Shown here: piece by piece, positions 48,840-56,290 of the stretch
Layout of the letters: every line of letters starts with the position of its first letter
Numbering within the stretch: the stretch's first letter is position 1
DNA from: Iningainema tapete BLCC-T55
GTDB taxonomy: Bacteria; Cyanobacteriota; Cyanobacteriia; Cyanobacteriales; Nostocaceae
Assembly (NCBI RefSeq): GCF_014698965.1
Contig: NZ_JACXAE010000013.1
Span: 124,001-188,000 of the forward strand
Direction: 5' to 3'
Length of the DNA stretch: 64,000 bases
Notes under the pieces: model-generated
The model's database searches: none
What the model was told of the DNA's origin: nothing
Seen by the model: the letters and a program-made list of their open reading frames with translations, nothing else
Program-made: the position numbers and the translations under genes

Positions 48840-49058
48840 TCACCCCATCAACCGCCTCGCAGCACTCAGTCGATTAGTAATATCAGTAATGCGTGTCTTG
48901 ACGGTTTCATCCGATGAATCGTCGGCGGCTTGAAGATCCGCCATGTATATCAGCAAGCATTCCAATTGAATTCTGCTTTCTTGTAGTCGATGCCAGATTT
49001 CGGCATAGTCCCAAGATGGATCGGGGATAGGATAATTTTTGTTTTCAGGCGTTAGCAT
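48840..49058 (-). CDS. Small hypothetical protein (72 residues)
   Basis: The protein opens MLTPENKNYPIPDPSWDYAE and is mainly one helix pair (IWHRLQESRIQLECLLIYMA, TVKTRITDITNRLSAARRL). No family recognised. Its start overlaps the upstream gene end by 14 bases, and it ends two bases before the HIP1 hairpin. A small phage regulator or structural helix is possible. Confidence 0.4.
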   Translation of the reverse strand: MLTPENKNYPIPDPSWDYAEIWHRLQESRIQLECLLIYMADLQAADDSSDETVKTRITDITNRLSAARRLMG

Positions 49059-49635
49059 TTTTTGTTACCTCGAAATATTGCATTGGTCCGGTGTGGTAAG
49101 AGCGCACTTTCCCGACTTCTTCCAACCTGGAAGCTACGCTTTTGATGTTGCCTGGGTTTTTGCCCAACTTGAGCCTCATCTGCTCAATACTCAGGCATTG
49201 GTAGATGCCTAATATTTCCAGAATCTGCTCACTGAAGCACTTCCCTTCTAATTTAGGAACTTTGCTGTCGTCGCCTGGTAGCGCCCACCAACTAGAGCCT
49301 CCGGGTCTGCCGCCAAAGCGAGACACTTTTCCTTCTTGTAATAAAAAGCACATTTGCTTCAGGCTTTTATCACGGTAGGTTTTGAGGTGGCGACTCACCT
49401 CGGCAGTGGTCGCTGGACCACCTGATAGCAAATCGAGGATAGCTTTCTCATCTTCTGGGCTAAGCAGGGGCGTAGGTTGAAGCTGTGTTGACGAGACAAT
49501 TGCGAACCCTTTCTGGGCTATGCATTGGGCGCACACTGGCTCTCCCTGGTAAAAGGTTTTGGGAATCAAAAATTCGCCACAGAATTGACAGTCTTGTGCT
49601 TGAGTGCCTGGGTATGCGTAAAGTTGGGTAGTCAT
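49045..49635 (-). CDS. Zinc-ribbon / winged-helix DNA-binding protein
   Basis: A 196-residue protein. The N-terminus has a CQFCGEFLIP and CAQCIAQKG pair, a zinc ribbon. The rest looks like two winged-helix units (PATTAEVSRHLKTYRDKSL then KVSRFGGRPGGSSWW, and LSIEQMRLKLGKNPGNIKSV). It likely binds DNA as a phage regulator. It overlaps the ParB-like gene upstream and the small gene downstream. Confidence 0.55.
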   Translation of the reverse strand: MTTQLYAYPGTQAQDCQFCGEFLIPKTFYQGEPVCAQCIAQKGFAIVSSTQLQPTPLLSPEDEKAILDLLSGGPATTAEVSRHLKTYRDKSLKQMCFLLQEGKVSRFGGRPGGSSWWALPGDDSKVPKLEGKCFSEQILEILGIYQCLSIEQMRLKLGKNPGNIKSVASRLEEVGKVRSYHTGPMQYFEVTKNANA

Positions 49636-51071
49636 GCTGCTTTGTGAGTTATTTGTTGCTTTAAACCTTGATAGATGGCTTCTATCTGTGTGCTAGTGAA
49701 GTCCGGACCGCACGAGCGCATTACCTCACTTAGTTGCTTGGGTGATAGCCGCAGTAGCGCGATCGCTACCTCAGTCACCAACGCATCACCAGTGGTTTTG
49801 AAGTTGATAGCACTCGCTTGAATTGGTTCGCTCGGAGCGGTACCTTCGTTTCGCTGTTTGTCGGGAAGAACCTGTTCGCCACTCCCAAGCCCTAGCTCCT
49901 GCTGTTTTTTCCGGATCTCCTCCTTAACTGAGGTGGATTTGTCTGTTGGAATGGAGGGCTGCTCCAAGGGGCGCATTTGATTGAAAGGGATTTGGTCGCG
50001 TTTGGATTCAGGACTTCCGTCGATGTGCGTTATAGCGCACATACTTAAAACAACCATAACAGTAGCCTCCTTCCCAGAATGCTCACCCCCGGTGACTTTT
50101 ATCCTTTCCAGTTCTTTGGGTATCCATTTCTCCGACTGCGCGGGTTTGTGTTTTGTTGACGTTGGCTTTGGTTCCTCCTTTTCCTTAACTAGCTTATATG
50201 CCGCATCCACGCCTCTGGGCTTGGATAGCAGCTCCTTGAGTTGGCGATGGCGATCGCCTCTTACTGTCCCCGGCGCAGCGTCCCTGGAATCATCCATCTC
50301 CTTCACCGCCGCTGAGGCGTGTTCGTAAGTCTTGCCGGAGCCTAGCCCGACTCTTTTGGCGACAATATCGCGCACTGCACCCCCTGGAGAATTTTCCATA
50401 GGAGCAGTCGAGCCTTTGAGCATCCGCGCCTTGGCTTCTTCTCGCTCAATCTCCTCCCAGAGCCACCCCTCGCGGACTTTTTGCTCAATTGTCTTTTCCC
50501 TCTGGATATTGCCGGCGAGGAGGAATTTTAGTTCCTCTGCCTCTGAAGTAAAAACCTTTACTTCGCAGGGAACCTGCTTTATTCCCAATTTTTGGGAGAC
50601 TTTATACCTGCTATTTCCGCTAACTATACGGTATCTTTCACCGTCAAAGGTAACAATTAATGGTTCAATCCAATTCGTTTTTTGAATTGATTTTTCTAGT
50701 TCGTTTAAGTCCTCACTTTCCCCGTAGATAGAGCTATTTATAGGGTGAATGTATAGTAATGAACTCGGAACTAGCTGTAATAATTGCCTGTCATCGGTAG
50801 ACTGCTTGACAGCAACTAGCACACTAGTTTGTCCTAGCCTGCGTGATGCTTCCAGGGCGTCGATGCCATCAATTAATACCTTGTCACTGGTAATTATTAT
50901 TTTGGGTATTATCCCATCCTTGTTGAATTCGGTAATTATTTTTTTTACATTACCTTCATCAGCACTTAAATGAAATGGGATGCTGATATTTTTAATATCA
51001 CAAAAATTTATGTCTAAAGAGGTACTGGAAGTGTTGTTTGTACTACTTTCAAAACAAATTGTTTGTGTCAT
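49632..51071 (-). CDS. ParB-like nuclease/partition-domain protein
   Basis: A 479-residue protein with two ParB-N-like units: first PKIIITSDKVLIDGIDALEA then SRRLGQTSVLVAV; second LEKSIQKTNWIEPLIV, YRIVSGNSRYKVSQKLGIKQ, VPCEVKVF, and FLLAGNIQREKTIEQKVREG. The SGNSR part is the ParB (CTP-binding/GxxRxxA) box. Phage ParB-like proteins aid partition of plasmid prophages, DNA condensation or gene control. The C-terminal part has a KOW-like segment (VTGGEHSGKEATVM). A palindromic repeat sits in frame near residue 226 (PMENSPGG). Confidence 0.7.
   Translation of the reverse strand: MTQTICFESSTNNTSSTSLDINFCDIKNISIPFHLSADEGNVKKIITEFNKDGIIPKIIITSDKVLIDGIDALEASRRLGQTSVLVAVKQSTDDRQLLQLVPSSLLYIHPINSSIYGESEDLNELEKSIQKTNWIEPLIVTFDGERYRIVSGNSRYKVSQKLGIKQVPCEVKVFTSEAEELKFLLAGNIQREKTIEQKVREGWLWEEIEREEAKARMLKGSTAPMENSPGGAVRDIVAKRVGLGSGKTYEHASAAVKEMDDSRDAAPGTVRGDRHRQLKELLSKPRGVDAAYKLVKEKEEPKPTSTKHKPAQSEKWIPKELERIKVTGGEHSGKEATVMVVLSMCAITHIDGSPESKRDQIPFNQMRPLEQPSIPTDKSTSVKEEIRKKQQELGLGSGEQVLPDKQRNEGTAPSEPIQASAINFKTTGDALVTEVAIALLRLSPKQLSEVMRSCGPDFTSTQIEAIYQGLKQQITHKAA
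50380..50403. repeat. 24-bp palindromic repeat, copy 9 (degenerate)
   Basis: Arms CCCCCTGG and CCATAGGA around AGAATTTT; in frame in the ParB-like gene. Confidence 0.7.
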
Positions 51072-51161
51072 AATTAAGCTCTATTTGTGAATTCTAGAAT
51101 TCTTTTTCGATACTCGTGCGTCGTTGGTTCGACGCAATTTTTTTTGGTAGATTCCGTAGCA

Positions 51162-51434
51162 TCATGCCGCCTTTGGAGGGCGTCCCCGTTTGCGAGTATT
51201 GCGTTTGGCGGGAGACTCATGAAGGCGCAGAGAACACAGGTGGGGGTTCACTCTGTAAGTTGGGCGGTTGCTTTGGGGCATTCGGGCATCGATCACCTCG
51301 ATGCCCAACCGAAAGAAGTTCTTTCTAATCGCGTATCGGATATGCTCAACGTTTCCGTAGCCGAGTTGCACCATGAATGGCATGGCGTCGGATATGCCTA
51401 AAAAAGAATTTGGTAGATCTGGTAGTTCAGGCAT
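51162..51434 (-). CDS. Small hypothetical protein with basic tail
   Basis: A 90-residue protein opening MPELPDLPNSFLGISDAMPF. The first half has a helix (MVQLGYGNVEHIRYAIRKN), the end is AT-hook-like (KRNTRKRGRPPKAA). The GRP core of an AT hook binds the minor groove of AT-rich DNA. It lies between two short leftward genes behind the switch promoter, so it may be a small DNA-binding regulator. No family recognised. Confidence 0.45.
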   Translation of the reverse strand: MPELPDLPNSFLGISDAMPFMVQLGYGNVEHIRYAIRKNFFRLGIEVIDARMPQSNRPTYRVNPHLCSLRLHESPAKRNTRKRGRPPKAA

Positions 51435-51436
51435 CT

Positions 51437-51682
51437 CTATGCGGTTTTCTTGGTTTGCAAGTGTTCTTTAGGCGATCGCATAGCCGAAAGCAACTCTTCT
51501 GGAGAAATGCCATTCCATTGGTCGTCGAGAATTTGCTGGTTGTAGGAACAAATCGCTCTGTGAACGAATTCAGCAAGGCTGATACCCAAACAAGAAGCCA
51601 ATATGTTCGCACAATTACGCTGTTCGTAGGTTGTGCAAAAAGAAGTTTGCAAAGGGCGGTTTTTGTTGCGTATGCGACTCAT
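51437..51682 (-). CDS. Small hypothetical protein beside the switch
   Basis: An 81-residue protein: TSFCTTYEQRNCANILASCLG, ISLAEFVHRAICSYN, ISPEELLSAMRSPKEH. The opening SRIRNKNRPLQTSFC and a following helix pair (NILASCLGISLAEFVHRAI) are in the style of ribbon-helix-helix regulators. It is the first leftward gene after the face-to-face promoters at 51683-51741. A Cro- or Arc-like role is a reasonable guess. Confidence 0.45.
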   Translation of the reverse strand: MSRIRNKNRPLQTSFCTTYEQRNCANILASCLGISLAEFVHRAICSYNQQILDDQWNGISPEELLSAMRSPKEHLQTKKTA

Positions 51683-51711
51683 TTGTCAAAGGTGTCGATA
51701 CAGGTTATACA
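51683..51711 (+). promoter_or_regulatory. Rightward switch promoter
   Basis: TTGTCA (51683-51688) and TATACA (51706-51711), 17 apart, reading toward the XRE gene. Its -35 lies in TTTGTCAAAG, the inverse of CTTTGACAA at the opposing promoter. Confidence 0.65.
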
Positions 51712-51712
51712 A

Positions 51713-51741
51713 AGAATATCTTGTAACGAGTACTTTGACAA
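51713..51741 (-). promoter_or_regulatory. Leftward switch promoter
   Basis: On the minus strand TTGTCA (51741-51736) and TATTCT (51718-51713), 17 apart. The two -10 boxes of the opposing promoters nearly touch. Confidence 0.6.
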
Positions 51742-51782
51742 GTAATAACTGACTCGTTCCAGCGACTTTCCGTAGTTGACAC

Positions 51783-51810
51783 GTTCCATGAAACAGACGG
51801 TTCATGGAAC
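51783..51810. promoter_or_regulatory. Perfect 10-bp inverted repeat operator
   Basis: GTTCCATGAA (51783-51792) and TTCATGGAAC (51801-51810), 8-base spacer, ends one base before ATG 51812. A repressor here would cover the ribosome site region and early transcript. Confidence 0.7.
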
Positions 51811-51811
51811 T

Positions 51812-52177
51812 ATGAGCCGAACTTTATATACTTTAGAAGGTTTACAAAAATTAGCAGAAATCGTCAATCAAGCGCGAGGACATATGAGTTACCGCGATTT
51901 TGGCGACAAAATCGATATTAGCCATACCACTTTGCGGCGAATAGCCCAGCTAGAAGTGAAAGAACCAGAAATTTCTACGCTAGCCAAACTCGCTCCTCAT
52001 ACTCCTTACAGCCTTGAAGAACTGATTGCTATTTGCCAAAGCTCCAATGCCCCCACGCGTGTGCGAACTTACAAAACAGCAGAAGATGTACTACCCGCTG
52101 TGGAGGAATTACCGCCCACCGAGGCGGCAAGGCTAGCGCAAATGATTATAGCTCGATTGGCAGGGCTAAAAACCTGA
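51812..52177 (+). CDS. XRE-like HTH repressor candidate
   Basis: A 121-residue protein from ATG 51812. Residues 10-45 (KLAEIVNQARGHMSYRDFG, DKIDISHTTLRRIAQLE) form an HTH unit of XRE type; then EISTLAKLAPHTPYSLEELI as usual in these regulators. The second half (AEDVLPAVEELPPTEAARLA) may dimerise. The upstream ATG 51788 lies inside the operator and is less likely. With the opposing promoters and the inverted repeat, it may control the lysogeny switch. Confidence 0.65.
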   Translation: MSRTLYTLEGLQKLAEIVNQARGHMSYRDFGDKIDISHTTLRRIAQLEVKEPEISTLAKLAPHTPYSLEELIAICQSSNAPTRVRTYKTAEDVLPAVEELPPTEAARLAQMIIARLAGLKT

Positions 52178-52363
52178 TACTAGAGCTTCTCGTGTCGCCT
52201 CTTCTAGTAAATTAGTAATCCGGGTGCAGTCGCAAGGTTTTTCGCTTCGCTTGCATCTCTCGTGCGCCAGATCTGTTAATCTATCCAGTACCTCGGCGAG
52301 TCCGTGTTCTTCGATACAGATATCTAGCTGCTCTTTAAGCGTTTTGGGTCCTACGATTTCCAC
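52166..52363 (-). CDS. Small hypothetical protein (65 residues)
   Basis: This small helical protein (KTLKEQLDICIEEHGLAEVL, AHERCKRSEKPCDCTRI) has a CDC pair and no named motif. It converges with the XRE gene, overlapping its end by 12 bases. It may be a small phage accessory protein. Confidence 0.4.
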   Translation of the reverse strand: MEIVGPKTLKEQLDICIEEHGLAEVLDRLTDLAHERCKRSEKPCDCTRITNLLEEATREALVSGF

Positions 52364-52575
52364 TATCTGCTGCTTCCTGACGATCTTTTTTTTCTTAAAT
52401 GCGCACCCTTAAAAGAATAATGCTACAAGCATGTAATTGCTTGTTGTTTCAATGACTACAGTTGAAACACGACTTGTCTTGACGTTAATTTTTTCAAAAA
52501 GTAGTTAAGAAAGTATAAGCCTGAGGATAGGCTTTCAAGTGAAGATCGGTAAAATTACATCTAAGTTAAGTGTTT

Positions 52576-53259
52576 TTATGGCTCTCCTTTGAGATGCGGA
52601 CGAAAAGTCAAATTGATGCGCTGCCCAACGGGTTTTTTCGTCTTGGGAACTTGATGCACCCAGCCCTCTTGGCAACCCGGATGCATGATTAGTAGCGAAC
52701 CGTGTTCGAGCCAGTAGTGAGTTGCTTCTGGGCGATCGCGTTGTGGATTCCCCTGATTCCACATGTGGGAGTTTTCGATATGCAGTTCGGTTTTTCTGGT
52801 TCTGTACTCGCTTTTGACTTTTTGGCGGATGGAAAACTTGCGTGTTGCACCAAGAGTGACGGAGGCGATCGCTGGATTGAGTCCCATTGAAGGTTCTGAA
52901 TCGGAGTGCCAACCGATTGAGTCCTGTCCATCGCGATACAGGTTCCCGATGACGATGTGGAATTTATACCCGGTGAGCGATTCAATAAACTCTTTGAGAA
53001 ACTGAAGCTCCTCGGTCCAGGGCTTGGGCGAAAGATGAACCGAGCCGGAGTACAGGTAGTCGCAACCCGGATCGCCGTAAATTGTTTCCTTCCTGGGGAC
53101 GAGTAAAGTTTTGTCCAGCATTTTGATTTGGTTTTGCTGCCAGTCCAGATTCAAGCAATGCTCTAGCAACGCGTCGGCCCTCTGTTGGGAGAGGAAGTTC
53201 GCCATGTAAGTCACGGGCGGCTCGTCACGGCTGGTTTTGAATAGTGTTAGTTGTCGCAT
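52576..53259 (-). CDS. alkB: AlkB-like 2-oxoglutarate/Fe(II) dioxygenase
   Basis: A 227-residue AlkB-like enzyme that oxidises methyl groups from damaged DNA or RNA bases. The iron site reads IGWHSDSEPSMG (HxD) and the later HQVP, with the Arg pair in VGQRINLTFR that holds 2-oxoglutarate. IASVTLGATRKFSIRQK is the usual core strand. GSLLIMHPGCQEGWVH lies before the second His. Phage AlkB may repair the genome after UV/alkylation or act on RNA. It overlaps a small upstream gene by 13 bases. Confidence 0.9.
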   Translation of the reverse strand: MRQLTLFKTSRDEPPVTYMANFLSQQRADALLEHCLNLDWQQNQIKMLDKTLLVPRKETIYGDPGCDYLYSGSVHLSPKPWTEELQFLKEFIESLTGYKFHIVIGNLYRDGQDSIGWHSDSEPSMGLNPAIASVTLGATRKFSIRQKVKSEYRTRKTELHIENSHMWNQGNPQRDRPEATHYWLEHGSLLIMHPGCQEGWVHQVPKTKKPVGQRINLTFRPHLKGEP

Positions 53260-53432
53260 ATCACCTGCTCTACTGAATTAATCAGTTGTTTTGCCAGTTC
53301 TAGCCAACGTTTTGTCCGTGGATTAGAACTGGTGTGGATGGTATTCGGATTTACCTCGAATCCCTCGTATTGAGCAAGAATCGTTACCAGTTCTCGCTCT
53401 AATTCGTGGCGTTGAATGGCTGAAATTTTCAT
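53247..53432 (-). CDS. Small hypothetical protein (61 residues)
   Basis: A 61-residue helical protein: MKISAIQRHELERELVTILA, TKRWLELAKQLINSVEQVIC. It overlaps the AlkB-like gene. I do not recognise it; a small accessory protein of the DNA repair gene is possible. Confidence 0.4.
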   Translation of the reverse strand: MKISAIQRHELERELVTILAQYEGFEVNPNTIHTSSNPRTKRWLELAKQLINSVEQVICDN

Positions 53433-53468
53433 TGCTTATCTGTGATTTTGTGTGAATTTTTGGGCGTC

Positions 53469-53510
53469 TTGACGCCTCCCCACCGTAAACGGTCGGGGAT
53501 TCTTTTCGTA
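53469..53510 (-). mobile_element. Right end of the TnpB (IS200/IS605-type) element
   Basis: After the tnpB stop the minus strand reads GAATCCCCGACCG-TTTACGGTGGGGAGG and then TCAA at 53472-53469. The CCCC...GGGG hairpin and TCAA end are typical of IS605 right ends, where the RNA guide would begin just past this point. Confidence 0.55.
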
Positions 53511-54836
53511 CTAGGCAAGACCTGGTAGAGGACGCTTACTCGCGCCGTTCCAAATCCGCAATCTAGCTGGGGTCGCCAAAGACCCCCTAGACACTCCGTC
53601 AAGAACGAGTCCCAACGTTGTGCTTACTTTACGTAGGCAATTAGCAGCCCCGTTGCAATCCGCGTTAATGTACCAGTTCAATCCGGTACGGAACAAGCCT
53701 CGCTTCACTCTTTTGCCAGATGGTTTGTAGCCTATGGGTTTTTCACCATGTTTCGGCAACTCATCTCCATCAACGAATGATGACTTGGACGTGTACGCCT
53801 CCTCAGTTTCTACAAACTGGATACCATGCAAATCGCACATTTGTTTGATGCGCTCTTTGAGTCTTCCAGTAGGAATTTGTACGAAAGATTGATTTCCTAT
53901 TTTCCCCATTTCGGTGCGTTGTTTCTGACCTGGATTCCAACCAAAAACAACTGTACTAATACCGTTTTCTAAACAATGGTCGATAACTAAGCGAGCAGCT
54001 TTATTTACTGCATCACGCATCTGACGATTACGCTTTTCTGTGATTTTAGCTAATCGGTTATTCCAGAAGTCCGCTTCCTTGCCCTCTTTAATAGTGGCGA
54101 CTCGTTTGTTGTGCCACTGGTTGATTGACTTAATTTCTAATCCATCAACGATGAATGAAGTACCAATATTTGACACGCATGTTAGCCAGTTATCACGTCC
54201 GTGGTCAATTCCCAGTGCTTTAGTCTTGTCTAAATTGATGGCTATTAACGGTTGTTTTTTGTACGAGTAGACAGCATAAAATTCTCTGTTTCTGGGGATG
54301 ATGGTTAGTTCGCAGATTTGTTCTGGTTGAATGCCGAACGGGCAAGGGAGGTAGAGGTATTGAACGCCTTCTAATGCTGTAAGCTCTTGCCCTAGAGGGA
54401 CACGCACAAACGGACTATCTAGTTCAAAAGTTAAAGCTTGAGCAGGATAGGAAACTTGAAACAACCCTCCTTTTTTACGGTATTTGGGTGGTCTTGGTTC
54501 CCCATTCATATGCGGCAATTCCCCTTTACGCCACATGAGCAGTAGTTCTTTAAAACTCTTAAAGCCTTCTGCCACAGATTTCAAGGTTTGTTGCGCAACT
54601 TGCGAATATAGTAGCTTGTAGTTTTGCTCATCTTTTAAATCGCCAGCCAATTGCTCGTAAGAAACGTTTGGTGAAAAGCTTGTAGGATGAGTTAGTTCGT
54701 GATTCTTGTGGGTGTAGTAAATAGCTTGATTCCAAAGACTATTTGAGCGCCGACAAATAAACTCTAAAATATTTGTCTCGAACTCTGGCAGATTAATTCT
54801 GATTAATTGAGTTTGAATGATATCTGTCAACAGCAA
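53511..54836 (-). CDS. tnpB: TnpB-like RNA-guided nuclease (IS605 OrfB)
   Basis: The 441-residue protein has a TnpB pattern: an N-terminal helical part, then RuvC-like motifs GIDHGRDNWLT (first Asp), ETEEAYTSKSSF (Glu) and NADCNGAANCLRK (last Asp). The Cys zinc-finger pairs usual between the last two are absent; instead the sequence reads GKRVKRGLFRT. TnpB uses an omega RNA from the element's 3' end to cut DNA. No tnpA is next to it, so it moves only with help in trans or not at all. TTG 54836, with GAGG before it, looks like the start. It is probably an insertion in the phage. Confidence 0.85.
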   Translation of the reverse strand: MLLTDIIQTQLIRINLPEFETNILEFICRRSNSLWNQAIYYTHKNHELTHPTSFSPNVSYEQLAGDLKDEQNYKLLYSQVAQQTLKSVAEGFKSFKELLLMWRKGELPHMNGEPRPPKYRKKGGLFQVSYPAQALTFELDSPFVRVPLGQELTALEGVQYLYLPCPFGIQPEQICELTIIPRNREFYAVYSYKKQPLIAINLDKTKALGIDHGRDNWLTCVSNIGTSFIVDGLEIKSINQWHNKRVATIKEGKEADFWNNRLAKITEKRNRQMRDAVNKAARLVIDHCLENGISTVVFGWNPGQKQRTEMGKIGNQSFVQIPTGRLKERIKQMCDLHGIQFVETEEAYTSKSSFVDGDELPKHGEKPIGYKPSGKRVKRGLFRTGLNWYINADCNGAANCLRKVSTTLGLVLDGVSRGSLATPARLRIWNGASKRPLPGLA

Positions 54837-54867
54837 TTACCTCTTTTATTGTTGATAATGTAACTTT

Positions 54868-54962
54868 CTTTGAGTATCTCCAGATCTGGGGCGACCTTTA
54901 CGTAATGCCTTGCCCTTCGGCTCGGCTACCCAGTAGGTTTTTGTTTGCTCAAAGTCTATGTC
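54868..54962. repeat. 95-bp duplicated sequence, copy A
   Basis: About 95 bases matching 56128-56221. On the minus strand it codes YWVAEPKGKALRKGRPRSGD with a stop just before tnpB, but no start codon is visible; the second copy has a one-base deletion and an early stop. Probably the remains of a small gene. Confidence 0.6.
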
Positions 54963-55000
54963 TTGGTAATGTTCGGAGTGTTGATAACCGAACTCCGAAC

Positions 55001-55330
55001 TTAAGCGTTGAGAGCTTCTTCCATTGCTGAAATTTGTTGTTTCAGCAATGCGATCTCCGCTTTGACTTCCGCTTCCTCCTCGTGTTTGGGTAACAGCTTA
55101 ATATCTTCCTCCCTCACTGTCTCGGTTTCGGTATCCTGCCAGTCGGCAAGAACTTCGTACCGCCAGCCTGCGCCATCGGTATAACGGCGTCCCAAGGCTG
55201 AGAAGCCGGGGTGGTAAGTCATTCCCACAATCCACCCTTGCTGGGTGAGTCGCCCAAGGCGGTATTTGGGCGGTGTCCAACCGGGTGGGAGTGGGATGGA
55301 TAGTTTGGTTTGTGGTAAATTGGTGAGCAT
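55001..55330 (-). CDS. KOW-like small protein, family member 2
   Basis: From ATG 55330 the protein has 109 residues: LPQTKLSIPLPPGWTPPKYR, LGRLTQQGWIVGMTYHPGF, GWRYEVLADWQDTETET and a charged coil KAEIALLKQQISAMEEAL at the end. It is a close paralog of 56291-56614 and a more distant one of 31254-31562. The small beta-rich core plus coil suggests a binding module. The upstream frame to 55414 runs through a hairpin and is likely not used. It follows a ribbon-helix-like gene as in the second copy. Confidence 0.55.
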   Translation of the reverse strand: MLTNLPQTKLSIPLPPGWTPPKYRLGRLTQQGWIVGMTYHPGFSALGRRYTDGAGWRYEVLADWQDTETETVREEDIKLLPKHEEEAEVKAEIALLKQQISAMEEALNA

Positions 55331-55347
55331 GATGTATTTTTTGTTTG

Positions 55348-55388
55348 CCTCCCGCGCTTGTTTGGTAATTCGCACGCGGGAGGTTTTT
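55348..55388 (+). terminator. Hairpin before the KOW-like gene, copy A
   Basis: Stem CCTCCCGCG/CGCGGGAGG with TTTTT on the + strand. The same arrangement and tail (GGTTTTTGATTTGG) precede the second copy at 56632. Confidence 0.6.
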
Positions 55389-55540
55389 GATTTGGTTTTT
55401 GGGCTATGTCGCAAGAACTTGCCCCAAAGTCGGAGGCTTGGGGTAAGCTGTGACGCAGATTGCTATTTTATTAGTATCACAATGTGTATACTTGTGGCAA
55501 CAAGTTCTGACTTAACTTGTTGCCCTTAATAAAAGCCAAA

Positions 55541-55566
55541 CCCGTCAGGTATCTGACGGGCTTTTT
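55541..55566. terminator. Hairpin terminator
   Basis: CCCGTCAG-GTAT-CTGACGGG followed by CTTTTT on the + strand; the minus side has a weaker T-rich tail. Confidence 0.6.
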
Positions 55567-55610
55567 GGGGGTGCGGGAAGCGACTTCATCGCTTGCGCTA
55601 TTTGTTTATG

Positions 55611-55658
55611 CAGCAGCCTGAGAGAATGGTTCTCCTCTCTCAGGCTGCTGATTTTTTT
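55611..55658 (+). terminator. Long hairpin at the end of the ribbon-helix-like gene
   Basis: Arms CAGCAGCCTGAGAGA and TCTCTCAGGCTGCTG, then ATTTTTTT on the + strand. It includes the stop codon of the leftward gene. Confidence 0.65.
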
Positions 55659-55894
55659 GTTACTTCATCTTCTAAGACGGCAATTTTACTTTTGAGATGC
55701 TCCAGATCGGCATACATCTGGGTTATGTCGGGTATGCGCTTTGGTTCTTGCGCAAGATACTCTCGCACCCACGCAAGAACTATTTCAGAAGCGTTTTTGC
55801 CCTCAGCATCAACTCTTGCCATGAACTCGTCTTTTGTTTGCTTGTCTATTCTGACTACCAATCGGTCATCTTTTGAAAGTTCTTGTTTCGCCAT
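55640..55894 (-). CDS. Ribbon-helix-helix-like small protein with coil
   Basis: An 84-residue protein (ATG 55894; a TTG at 55906 with GGAG is possible). The start LSKDDRLVVRIDKQTKDEFM, then MARVDAEGKNASEIVLAWVR, is the strand-helix-helix pattern of Arc/CopG/ParD-type regulators. The end is a coiled coil (ADLEHLKSKIAVLEDEV). The operator-like repeats at 55957-55995 upstream suggest self-regulation. It has a paralog-like gene at 56929. Confidence 0.55.
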   Translation of the reverse strand: MAKQELSKDDRLVVRIDKQTKDEFMARVDAEGKNASEIVLAWVREYLAQEPKRIPDITQMYADLEHLKSKIAVLEDEVTKKSAA

Positions 55895-55956
55895 AGTGTT
55901 GCACAAATTGCTCCTAACTTATTCTGTCCGATTTTTTGTTATTTTAGTGCAACATT

Positions 55957-55995
55957 GTTGACACAAGGTATAACACGGTATAACATTGTGTTAAC
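55957..55995. promoter_or_regulatory. Composite operator: inverted plus direct repeats
   Basis: GTTGACACAA (55957-55966) and TTGTGTTAAC (55986-55995) form an inverted repeat (9 of 10) around two direct repeats GGTATAACAC and GGTATAACAT. It lies upstream of the ribbon-helix-like gene. Confidence 0.55.
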
Positions 55996-56024
55996 AGGCA
56001 AAACAAAGGCGATCGCCACTGCCT

Positions 56025-56114
56025 AGAACTCAACTCGAAACCCTCAAGCGCAACCAACTCTGGGAAATTTGCTCCGAATTGGGTCTGCCCAAGCACGCAG
56101 ATAACGCAAAGTAA
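56025..56114 (+). pseudogene. Truncated copy of the 57.5-kb gene's N-terminus
   Basis: About 29 codons, RTQLETLKRNQLWEICSELG then LPKHADNAK and TAA, nearly identical at DNA level to the start of the gene at 57532 (RTQLETLKRNQLWEICSQLG). No start codon is visible. A remnant of tandem duplication. Confidence 0.75.
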
Positions 56115-56127
56115 ACTTATTTATTGA

Positions 56128-56221
56128 CCTTGAGTATCTCCAGAACCGAGGCGGCATTTACGTAATGCTTTGACGAACGTCGCAGCTACTCAGCAGGTTT
56201 TTGTTGCTCAAGGTCTATGTC
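56128..56221. repeat. Duplicated sequence, copy B
   Basis: About 94 bases matching 54868-54962, with one base missing and coding frame lost. It lies behind the second KOW-like gene. Confidence 0.6.
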
Positions 56222-56290
56222 CGAAGATGGCAGTTTAGGGCTGCTTTCTTTTCGGGGTGATTTGTGTGGGAAATAGCGCACCACCCCCAG

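Noticed and set aside
54868-56221. Conserved structured RNA in two copies with pairs CTTTGAG/CTCAAAG and CCTTGAG/CTCAAGG that look like covariation
   Set aside because: On the minus strand copy A reads as a protein frame ending just before tnpB and copy B is the same frame broken by a deletion, so a decayed small gene explains the similarity better.
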